Assembly: GCA_024710875.1 (NCBI GenBank)
Contig: JANJTX010000136.1
Location: 1-35,404 of the forward strand
DNA: 35,404 nucleotides
Source: Anaerolineales bacterium
GTDB taxonomy: Bacteria; Chloroflexota; Anaerolineae; Anaerolineales; UBA11579
Direction of reading: 5' to 3'
Positions within the stretch are counted from its first letter, which is position 1, and each line of letters begins with the position of its first letter. The notes beneath the pieces are model-generated. The model was not told where the DNA came from, searched no databases, and worked only from the letters and a program-made list of their open reading frames with translations. Of this stretch, positions 29,343-35,404 are shown in pieces. Both the position numbers and the translations under genes were made by a program.

Positions 29343-30653
29343 TTATTTCTTGGCGGCGTACACCGCTTCCTTAAAGACTTCCAGCGTATCATCCACAATT
29401 TTGTCGTCATGGGCATGGCACATGAACCACGGCTCGCGCCCATCCGAGTCGGGCATTACACCCCGCGCAATCGCCTGCATAGCGATCTTCTCATACATCT
29501 CGCCATCGCCCTTGGCATAGGCTCTGAAATCCTGTGGCGCGCTTTCGGTTCCTAAAATAAACCCGAACATCGCCGGCAATCCGGTCATGAAGTGCGGGAT
29601 GTCGGCTTCGGTCAGGATTTCGTCCATACCGTCCATCAGGCGCTTGCCACGCTGGCTGACTTCGGCCAGAATCGGGCGCGTTTCCAGAATATCCAGCACC
29701 TTAACCGCTGCCGCCGTCCCGACCACATTACCCACATAAGTACCGCCGTGGGAGACTGCGCCCGGTTCCAGTGTCAGCATGATTTCGCGCTTCCCGGCAA
29801 TTGCCGCCACGGGGTAACCATTACCCATAGACTTGGCATAGGTCGCCATATCCGCCCGGATGTTAAAGACTTCCTGCGCCCCGCCATTCGCCAACCGGAA
29901 ACCGGTCTTGACTTCATCAAATATCAGCACGATGCCATACTTGGCGGTCAGTTCACGTACCTTTTCCAGATACCCTGGTTGGGGCGTAATCCCAGCCATG
30001 TTGCCCATCGTTGGTTCAATAATCAGAGCCGCCACATCCTGCCAGGTGCGTTCAATCAGGTTTTCCAGCAGCTCAACATCATTGAATGGCACAGTATAAA
30101 CATATTCATTTATGCCCTTGGGAATGCCGGAGGAGTTCACCTGCGGAATCGGGTGGCGGCGCGAGCCCAGGCTGCGCGCTTGTGATGATGCCGTGCTGTA
30201 CAGGTAATAGTCACTCATGCCATGGTAGGCGCCTTCATATTTAATTAGCTTCTCGCGCCCGGTGTGCGCCCGGGCAATGCGCAGGGCGTGCATGGTGGCT
30301 TCCGTGCCCGTATTGGTCAGGCGCACCATTTCGTTGCCGGTCATGCGTGCCACCCGCTCACACAGTTCAATTTCCAGCGGCGTCATCCAGGCGAAAATCG
30401 TGCCGTCTTTGATGGCTTCCACCACCGCGGCGTGCACTTCTTCGTCGGCATGCCCCAGGATTACCGGCCCAAATCCAAGGCGATAATCTATATAGCGCTT
30501 GCCATCAGCGTCCCACATATACGGCCCCTGGGCTTTGGTCATCACCATCGTGTCTTCCGGCCCCCAATACCGGAAGTTGGAACTCACCCCATACGGGATG
30601 GTCTTCGTCGCTTGCTGGTACATCGCTTTGGTTTTTTCGCCTTGCATGCTCAT
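29343..30653 (-). CDS. Class III aminotransferase, glutamate-1-semialdehyde aminomutase-like
   Basis: A 436-residue PLP enzyme of the GSA-aminomutase/ornithine aminotransferase class. TNTGTEATMHALRIARAHTGREKLIKYEGAYHG holds the phosphate-binding segment, IFDEVKTGFRLANGG the PLP-contacting Asp, and TYAKSMGNGYP the Schiff-base lysine. It is HemL-like in this middle part but diverges elsewhere (RYWGPEDTM at the N-terminus, AHDDKIVDDTLEVFKEAV at the end), so I do not call it HemL. GGAG lies seven bases before the ATG. It follows the GABA-type aminotransferase gene by 20 bases and is the last gene of the Lrp-led operon, which fits breakdown or interconversion of an amino acid or amine. Confidence 0.9.
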   Translation of the reverse strand: MSMQGEKTKAMYQQATKTIPYGVSSNFRYWGPEDTMVMTKAQGPYMWDADGKRYIDYRLGFGPVILGHADEEVHAAVVEAIKDGTIFAWMTPLEIELCERVARMTGNEMVRLTNTGTEATMHALRIARAHTGREKLIKYEGAYHGMSDYYLYSTASSQARSLGSRRHPIPQVNSSGIPKGINEYVYTVPFNDVELLENLIERTWQDVAALIIEPTMGNMAGITPQPGYLEKVRELTAKYGIVLIFDEVKTGFRLANGGAQEVFNIRADMATYAKSMGNGYPVAAIAGKREIMLTLEPGAVSHGGTYVGNVVGTAAAVKVLDILETRPILAEVSQRGKRLMDGMDEILTEADIPHFMTGLPAMFGFILGTESAPQDFRAYAKGDGEMYEKIAMQAIARGVMPDSDGREPWFMCHAHDDKIVDDTLEVFKEAVYAAKK

Positions 30654-30673
30654 GAGATTTCTCCAGAATCAGG

Positions 30674-31942
30674 TTAGTGTGTGTCGTTCAGCGCTTGTTC
30701 GAAAATCGTCAGCGAGTGCTGAATCTGTTCTTCGCTCACAATCAGGGGCGGGATAAACCGGATGATATTGTCATAGCTACCACAGGTAAGCAGCAAGAGG
30801 CCGCGTTCGTAGCAGCTTTTGACGGCGGCCTTCGCGGCGGCCTTATCCGGTTTGCCATCCGCATCCTGAAACTCCACCCCCACCATCAACCCCAGTCCGC
30901 GTACATCCGCAATCGAGATATGGCTGGATTGAATTGCCCTTAAGCCCGCCATCAACTGCTGCCCGCGCCCCGTGGCATTCTCCAGCATTTGCTCCTCACG
31001 GATGGCCGCCACCGTCGCCACCGCCGCCGCCATTGAAACGGCGTTACCGCCATACGTTCCCCCGTGCGAGCCGGGCGTCCACTTTGCCATCAACTTTTGC
31101 GAGGCAATCACACCCGAGAGCGGCAGCCCGGAGGCCAGCCCCTTGGCCACAATCAGGATGTCCGGCACGATCTCAAAATGTTCGAAGCCAAACCAGCGCC
31201 CGGTGCGGCCAAAGCCGGACTGGATTTCATCCGCAATCAGCAAGATGCCGTGTTTGTCTGCCAGAGCGCGCAAGCCCTGCATGAAGGATTTGGGCGGCGG
31301 CACATAGCCGCCTTCACCCAGCACCGGCTCAATCAGGAAGGCCGCCGTTTCTTCGGGCGCGGTTTGCGAAACCAGCAGATGTTCCAACTCATTCAGGCAC
31401 CAGCGGCTGGTTTCTTCTTCGTCCCACCCATAGCGCAGTGCGTAGGGGTAAGGCGCCACAAAAACGCCGGCCATCAGTGGCTGGTAACCGCCCCGGTAAA
31501 TGGTCTTGCTGGTGGTCAGCGACATGGTGCCAACCGTACGGCCATGAAACGAGCCCTGAAACACCACCATGTTGGGTCGACCAGTTGCCAAGCGGGCCAG
31601 CTTCATCGCCCCTTCCACGGCCTCCGCCCCGCTATTGCTGAAGAAAAACCCATCCAGCGCGGGCGGCAGAATTTCACTTAACGCCGCGATTAACTCCAGC
31701 ATCGGCTTGTGAATCACGATATTGGCCTGCCCGTGCAGCAGCCGGCTGGCCTGCTCCTGCACCGCCGCCACCACCTTCGGGTGGCAGTGGCCGGTATTGG
31801 TCACCCCAATTCCAGTCGTAAAATCCAGAAACTCCCGCCCGTCTTCGGCATACAGGCAAGCCCCCGCCCCGCGTTCGGCTACCAGCATCCAACTGCGCGA
31901 CCAAACCGGCGAAATCTTTGCCAGCGATGGATGTTCACTCAT
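30674..31942 (-). CDS. Class III aminotransferase, 4-aminobutyrate aminotransferase-like
   Basis: A 422-residue PLP enzyme that transfers an omega-amino group to 2-oxoglutarate or pyruvate. Visible motifs: DFTTGIGVTNTGHCHPKV, the glycine-rich FFFSNSGAEAVEGAMKLAR, SFHGRTVGTMSLTTSK, IEPVLGEGGY, LIADEIQSGFGRTGRWFGFEH and the PLP lysine in VAKGLASGLPLSGV. This set is typical of GabT-type enzymes. The ATG at 31942 (MSEHPSLAKI) is preferred over an upstream extension to 32062 that would run through the dehydrogenase gene; a weak AAGGGA lies nearby. It starts ten bases after the aldehyde dehydrogenase stop, so the aldehyde that it forms is probably oxidised by that enzyme. Confidence 0.91.
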   Translation of the reverse strand: MSEHPSLAKISPVWSRSWMLVAERGAGACLYAEDGREFLDFTTGIGVTNTGHCHPKVVAAVQEQASRLLHGQANIVIHKPMLELIAALSEILPPALDGFFFSNSGAEAVEGAMKLARLATGRPNMVVFQGSFHGRTVGTMSLTTSKTIYRGGYQPLMAGVFVAPYPYALRYGWDEEETSRWCLNELEHLLVSQTAPEETAAFLIEPVLGEGGYVPPPKSFMQGLRALADKHGILLIADEIQSGFGRTGRWFGFEHFEIVPDILIVAKGLASGLPLSGVIASQKLMAKWTPGSHGGTYGGNAVSMAAAVATVAAIREEQMLENATGRGQQLMAGLRAIQSSHISIADVRGLGLMVGVEFQDADGKPDKAAAKAAVKSCYERGLLLLTCGSYDNIIRFIPPLIVSEEQIQHSLTIFEQALNDTH

Positions 31943-31952
31943 AAAGTCCCTT

Positions 31953-33413
31953 TCACTCGGCCGTGCCGTATGGGTACCAGAATTCCTTGATTTCAGCCTC
32001 CATATCCCAATGTACATGCTTGACCTGCGTAAATTCCAGCAGGCCGGCCTCGCCCAGCTCACGGCCCAGGCCGCTCATCTTCATCCCACCAAAGGGTCCG
32101 GCAAAATTATCCGTCAGGGGGTCATTAATCCAGATTGAACCTGCTTCGACTTCTTCAAAGAAGCGTTTCACAAATTTCAGGTCATTGCTCATCAGGCTGG
32201 CGCCCAACCCGTAGGGCGTATCATTCGCCAGCCGGATAGCTTCATCGATATCTTTGTAGGGCATCAGCGGAATTACCGGCCCGAAGGTCTCTTCGGTCAT
32301 GATGCGCATGCTGTGGTTCACATCTGCCAGAATCGTCGGCCGGTAGAAGAAACCTTTCTCCAACTCGACTGGCCGTTCCCCGCCAATCACCAGCCGTGCC
32401 CCGGCTTTCACCGCTTCGTCCACCTGCCCCTCCACCTTAGCCCGGAAATGGTCGCGCAGCATCGGGCCGACATCGGTGCTTTCATCCAGCCCATTACCCA
32501 GTTTCAAGCCGGAGACAAACTCAGCCAGCTCTTCGGCAAACTGCGGGTACAGGCTTTCATGGACATACACCCGTTCCGTGCTGGTACACACCTGCCCGGC
32601 GTTGAGCAGTGCCGAGTAGGCCAACCCGCGTACCGCCATCCGAATTTCCACGTCCGGCCCAATCACCATCGGATCCTTGCCGCCCAGTTCCAGATGCAGC
32701 TTTTTCATGGAAGACGCCGTCTGGCTGGCAATCCGCTGGCCGGTCGCCAGTGAGCCGGTGAAAGCCACCATGCGCACGTCCGGGTGCAGCACCAGCGGCT
32801 CGCCGGTCTCAAGGCCTGTGCCGGTAACCACATTCACCACCCCCGGCGGGAAGTGGTCAAACGCCATTTCAATCACTTTGAGTGTGCTGAGCGGGGTAAA
32901 TTCCGAAGGCTTAATCACCACCGTATTGCCGGCCGCCAGCGCCGGGGCCAACTTCCACACCAGCAACAACAACGGGTAATTCCACGGGATGATGCAAGCC
33001 ACCACCCCCCAGGGTTGCTCCAGTGTGAAGTTAAACTGGGCCGGGTCGCCCGGCGGCAAGACCGCCCCACGATGGTGTCGCCCCAACTCGGCGTAATAAT
33101 CCAGGGTTTCTTCCACCCACCACACTTCTTCTTCATTCTCCGGAATCGGCTTACCTTCTTCCAGCGTCAGCAGGCGCACCAGTTCTTCATGGCCCTCCCG
33201 CAATTTAGCCGCCGCCTGGTGCATCATCCCGGCCCGTAGGTTGGCGGGTGTCCTGCGCCAGGCAGGGAACACCGCCTTGGCCGCCAGCACCGCCGCTTCG
33301 GCATCCTGCGGGGTGCCGCGCCAAGCCGCCCCCAGCACTTCTTCAGTCGCCGGGTTCAGCACTTCTATTTTCTCGGTTGCATTCCCCTTTGTCACTTTGC
33401 CATTGATATACAT
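31953..33413 (-). CDS. NAD(P)-dependent aldehyde dehydrogenase
   Basis: A 486-residue ALDH-superfamily enzyme that oxidises an aldehyde to the acid. The coenzyme part includes PWGVVACIIPWNYPLLLLVWKLAPALAAGN and VAFTGSLATG; the catalytic Glu is in LELGGKDP, the nucleophilic Cys in NAGQVCTSTERVYV, and EETFGPVIPLMPY and FGGMKMSGLGRE close the active site. The pattern is closest to betaine-aldehyde/succinate-semialdehyde/aminobutyraldehyde dehydrogenases. AAGGAGGAG precedes the ATG. With two aminotransferases behind it, it probably handles a semialdehyde from an amine or omega-amino acid such as GABA; the exact substrate is unknown. Confidence 0.94.
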   Translation of the reverse strand: MYINGKVTKGNATEKIEVLNPATEEVLGAAWRGTPQDAEAAVLAAKAVFPAWRRTPANLRAGMMHQAAAKLREGHEELVRLLTLEEGKPIPENEEEVWWVEETLDYYAELGRHHRGAVLPPGDPAQFNFTLEQPWGVVACIIPWNYPLLLLVWKLAPALAAGNTVVIKPSEFTPLSTLKVIEMAFDHFPPGVVNVVTGTGLETGEPLVLHPDVRMVAFTGSLATGQRIASQTASSMKKLHLELGGKDPMVIGPDVEIRMAVRGLAYSALLNAGQVCTSTERVYVHESLYPQFAEELAEFVSGLKLGNGLDESTDVGPMLRDHFRAKVEGQVDEAVKAGARLVIGGERPVELEKGFFYRPTILADVNHSMRIMTEETFGPVIPLMPYKDIDEAIRLANDTPYGLGASLMSNDLKFVKRFFEEVEAGSIWINDPLTDNFAGPFGGMKMSGLGRELGEAGLLEFTQVKHVHWDMEAEIKEFWYPYGTAE

Positions 33414-33427
33414 TGCTCCTCCTTGGG

Positions 33428-33904
33428 TTATTCCTGGCGTACGGCTAGCGGTCGGTACGGCACCGCCCCGTACGCCAGCTTGTAGGTTTTCAAAATCAGG
33501 AAAGTCTCGGTGCGCTGAACGCCCCCGACCTTACGCAGATGTTCATTAAGAAAAGTCGCCAGATGGTCCCGGTCGCGGCACATCACTTCCACATAGAGGT
33601 CAAAATCACCCGAGACCATAATCAGGTAGCTCACCTCTGGCAGGGCCGAGATTTCGGCCGCCGCCCGGTCCACATCCGGCGGCGCAACCGACACCCCGAT
33701 CAACGCCGGGGCATCCAGCCCCAGTTGATAGGGATCCACCATACCCACAATCTGCAATATGTTCGCTTCAACCAGCCGGTTCACGCGATTGCGCACCGTA
33801 CCTTCGGAGATCTTCAAAGCCCGCGCGATATCCGTGAACGGCTTACGCCCATCCTGCTGGAGGTGGGCAATAATTTGGGAATCCAATTTATCAACGGGGT
33901 TCAT
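33428..33904 (-). CDS. Lrp/AsnC family transcriptional regulator
   Basis: A 158-residue regulator. The N-terminal helix-turn-helix spans residues 1-50 (DKLDSQIIAHLQQDGRKPFTDIARALKISEGTVRNRVNRL). The C-terminal RAM/ligand-binding domain spans about 65-145 (SALPEVSYLIMVSGDFDLYVEVMCRD, then VQRTETFLILKTYK). Lrp/AsnC proteins sense amino acids and form octamers or dimers on DNA. The ATG at 33904 is preferred because the family starts close to the KLDxxI motif; an earlier start at 33970 would add residues with no family match. No ribosome binding site is visible. The aldehyde dehydrogenase gene follows after 14 bases, so it most likely controls the amine/amino-acid operon it heads. Confidence 0.93.
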   Translation of the reverse strand: MNPVDKLDSQIIAHLQQDGRKPFTDIARALKISEGTVRNRVNRLVEANILQIVGMVDPYQLGLDAPALIGVSVAPPDVDRAAAEISALPEVSYLIMVSGDFDLYVEVMCRDRDHLATFLNEHLRKVGGVQRTETFLILKTYKLAYGAVPYRPLAVRQE

Positions 33905-33929
33905 TTTACGATATCCATAATTATTAAGA

Positions 33930-33958
33930 ATTGTACTGCGTTTTTCGCATCTACACAA
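33930..33958 (-). promoter_or_regulatory. Putative promoter of the Lrp-led operon
   Basis: TTGTGT (33953-33958), 17-base spacer, TACAAT (33930-33935) on the minus strand. The region to the start codon is AT-rich (TTAATAATTATGGATATC), as Lrp sites often are. Confidence 0.42.
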
Positions 33959-33986
33959 GTTGTCAGCCAATTAGCAGTCTTAAAAC

Positions 33987-34016
33987 TCAACACAGCGAAG
34001 GTTACTGGGCTAAAAT
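33987..34016 (+). promoter_or_regulatory. Putative promoter of the HhH/LysM gene pair
   Basis: TCAACA (33987-33992), 18-base spacer, TAAAAT (34011-34016), about 28 bases before the ATG at 34045. It diverges from the Lrp-operon promoter. Confidence 0.42.
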
Positions 34017-34044
34017 AGTGGCAACTATTTTGTGGAGGCGCAAA

Positions 34045-34437
34045 ATGACCATCTGGACTGCTCTCATTCTGGGGATTTTCATTGGCTGGCTCATCGAATG
34101 GGTCATTGACTGGCTGTACTGGCGTAAACGCGGGGCGTCTTCCGCCGCTTTGGCCGATTTCGAGGCGCGCATCGCCAAGTTGCAAGCCCAGTTGCGCGAG
34201 CGCCGCGACCCGCTGGAGGTCATCCACGGTATCGGCCCGGTCATTGCGGGTAAACTCAACGCCGCCGGGGTTTACACCTTTGAGGGCCTGGCCGCCCTTA
34301 CACCGGCTGAAATGGAAACCATCATCGGTCCTGAAATTCGCAATCTGGCTGACGAGCAAGACCTGATTCGCGAAGCCCGCGAACTGGCCGAAATCCGGGC
34401 CGGCACTCGCGAAGATGTCACTCCCCGGCGCCGTTGA
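34045..34437 (+). CDS. Membrane-anchored helix-hairpin-helix protein
   Basis: A 130-residue protein. Residues 3-26 are a membrane helix with unusual Trp content (MTIWTALILGIFIGWLIEW). Residues 35-55 are a charged helix, probably a coiled coil (LADFEARIAKLQAQLRERR). Residues 58-105 match a helix-hairpin-helix of the type seen in ribosomal-protein and DNA-binding tandem HhH folds: DPLEVIHGIGPVIAGKLNAAG, then YTFEGLAALTPAEM. GIGP is the hairpin core. The C-terminus is basic and polar. GGAGG lies six bases before the ATG. It precedes the LysM gene by nine bases. A cytoplasmic DNA- or RNA-binding head tethered to the membrane is the simplest reading; its function is unknown. Confidence 0.85.
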   Translation: MTIWTALILGIFIGWLIEWVIDWLYWRKRGASSAALADFEARIAKLQAQLRERRDPLEVIHGIGPVIAGKLNAAGVYTFEGLAALTPAEMETIIGPEIRNLADEQDLIREARELAEIRAGTREDVTPRRR

Positions 34438-34446
34438 GTTGCCGCT

Positions 34447-35403
34447 ATGAATAAATCTTCTTCTTCCTGGATTGGATACGACTGGTTCAAACTGGCCGTC
34501 GCCATCCTCTTAATCCTGTTGCTGCTGGTATTCTGGCGCGCCCCGGTGACCACTCCTACTCCCTCACCTGCCAATCCTACCGACACCCCCGCCCCCGTTA
34601 CCGACCCAACCGCCATCCCGCCAGTCGTTGCTCCGCCCCTCACCCTTGACCAACCCGGCCCGAATGACGACCTGACCGCCGGGGCGATTCTCTTCGGTGG
34701 TCAAAGCGAGCCCGGTGGAACAGTCCGGGTGCAGGCCAATGGCGCGCTCCTTGGGGAGACCACCGCCAACGCTGGCGGCGAGTGGTCGCTGACCGCCGAC
34801 CTGCCAGCCGGAGAAGCACAGGTCAGCGCCCAGTCCCTTGACTCCACCGGTGCCATATTGGCCGAGACTCCCCCCCTCACGCTCCAGATTGCGCCTACCC
34901 TTGCCGCGCCGGTCGCACCAAACCCACCCGTAATCACCCAGCCTACCGTCGGCGATGCCCTCACCGCCGGTCTGATTACGGTCAGCGGCACAGCCGACCC
35001 CGGCACTCAAATTCTGATTACGGCCGGAGACCAGCAAGTCGAAACCGAAACCGATTCGAATGGGGATTGGGGCATCACCCTTGACCTGCCCGCTGGAGAT
35101 TTGGAACTTTACGCCACCGCCACCGACCCGGCCAGCGGCCTCTCGGCCGAATCAGACCACCTGACGGTGAGCATATCTCCCGCTGCCACCAGCGACACCA
35201 ACGCGCCCTCACCAGACCCTGTGGCCAGCGGCCCGTGCGGTGAGGGTCGCCTCACTCGCGCCGGCTACGTCGTCGCGCCCTGTGAAAACCTTACCCGTAT
35301 CAGCCGCAAGCTGGATGTCGCCCTGACCGACTTATTGCGCAGCAACCCCAGCATCACGGATCCGGACCTGATCTATCCGGGGCAAATCCTGCTCGTACCT
35401 TAA
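34447..35403 (+). CDS. Membrane-anchored protein with two Ig-like modules and a LysM domain
   Basis: A 318-residue exported protein. A signal anchor (residues 13-31, WFKLAVAILLILLLLVFW) is followed by a Thr/Pro-rich spacer (35-70). Two related modules of about 85-90 residues follow, near 72-150 and 160-247: both have a DxLTAGxIxxxGxxxPGT core, then GE/GDW and LPAGxxxxxAxAxD, typical of bacterial Ig-like adhesin modules. Residues 268-318 form a LysM domain (VVAPCENLTRISRKLDVALTDLLRSNPSI, ending YPGQILLVP) that would bind peptidoglycan. Two cysteines (GPCGEG and APCENL) could form a disulfide. The stop codon is at the last bases of the window. It is nine bases after the HhH gene and so cotranscribed. 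It probably links the membrane to the cell wall. Confidence 0.88.
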   Translation: MNKSSSSWIGYDWFKLAVAILLILLLLVFWRAPVTTPTPSPANPTDTPAPVTDPTAIPPVVAPPLTLDQPGPNDDLTAGAILFGGQSEPGGTVRVQANGALLGETTANAGGEWSLTADLPAGEAQVSAQSLDSTGAILAETPPLTLQIAPTLAAPVAPNPPVITQPTVGDALTAGLITVSGTADPGTQILITAGDQQVETETDSNGDWGITLDLPAGDLELYATATDPASGLSAESDHLTVSISPAATSDTNAPSPDPVASGPCGEGRLTRAGYVVAPCENLTRISRKLDVALTDLLRSNPSITDPDLIYPGQILLVP

Positions 35404-35404
35404 G

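Noticed and set aside
29343-30653. Calling the class III aminotransferase hemL
   Set aside because: Only the central PLP region is HemL-like; the ends differ and the operon is catabolic rather than haem-related.
1-35404. tRNA, rRNA, insertion sequence, prophage, defence system or toxin-antitoxin pair
   Set aside because: I looked on both strands for cloverleaf-like segments, transposase or integrase motifs and target duplications and saw none that could be supported by eye.

Overview
The window looks like a chromosomal segment of a Gram-positive-type or monoderm-like bacterium, most probably a member of the Chloroflexota (Anaerolineae/Caldilineae relatives). This is inferred from the moderately high GC content, an isoleucyl-tRNA synthetase of the long Thermus/eukaryote-like type under a T-box leader, secreted proteins with TATPGP-type linkers, and a CarH-type B12 photoreceptor operon. 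No tRNA, rRNA, CRISPR array, phage gene or insertion sequence was seen.

Left third (1-8884, all minus strand): a compact run reads, in transcription order, alanine racemase, CDP-alcohol phosphatidyltransferase with an extra C-terminal membrane domain, an LPG-synthase-TM/UPF0104 membrane protein, standalone GTP cyclohydrolase II, standalone RibD-type reductase, a BchC-like medium-chain dehydrogenase, a DUF420 membrane protein, a 6-pyruvoyl-tetrahydropterin synthase homologue with Glu in place of the catalytic Cys, a GT4 glycosyltransferase, a small membrane protein and an FkbM methyltransferase cut by the window edge. Most joints are ATGA overlaps or gaps of a few bases. The rest of the riboflavin pathway is absent. 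The mix of pterin/pyrimidine chemistry, phospholipid head-group transfer, glycosylation and methylation suggests an undescribed pathway, perhaps for a pterin- or ribityl-pyrimidine-containing glycolipid. This is the main discovery candidate.

Middle (8885-22105): two adjacent plus-strand genes encode secreted proteins built from a recurring domain of about 90-110 residues (four copies, then two), each with its own promoter and terminator. ileS lies on the minus strand behind a complete T-box riboswitch with an AUC specifier and a strong promoter. On the plus strand follow an EamA transporter, a DtxR/MntR regulator with a likely autoregulatory operator, a GT1 glycosyltransferase, two tandem pyrimidine-5'-nucleotidase-like HAD hydrolases, a small membrane protein, an S41 protease and a YugP-type membrane zinc peptidase.

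Right part (22066-35403): a minus-strand light-response operon runs carH-like regulator, TIGR01777 oxidoreductase, SRPBCC protein, carotenoid-desaturase-like FAD oxidoreductase, photolyase. Its promoter is covered by three 11-bp direct repeats, the layout known for CarH operators. Upstream lie adenosine deaminase and a divergent MazG-like pyrophosphohydrolase. Next come four minus-strand genes that look like an Lrp-controlled amine/amino-acid catabolic operon (Lrp regulator, aldehyde dehydrogenase, two class III aminotransferases). The window ends with a membrane-anchored helix-hairpin-helix protein and a membrane-anchored Ig-like/LysM protein.
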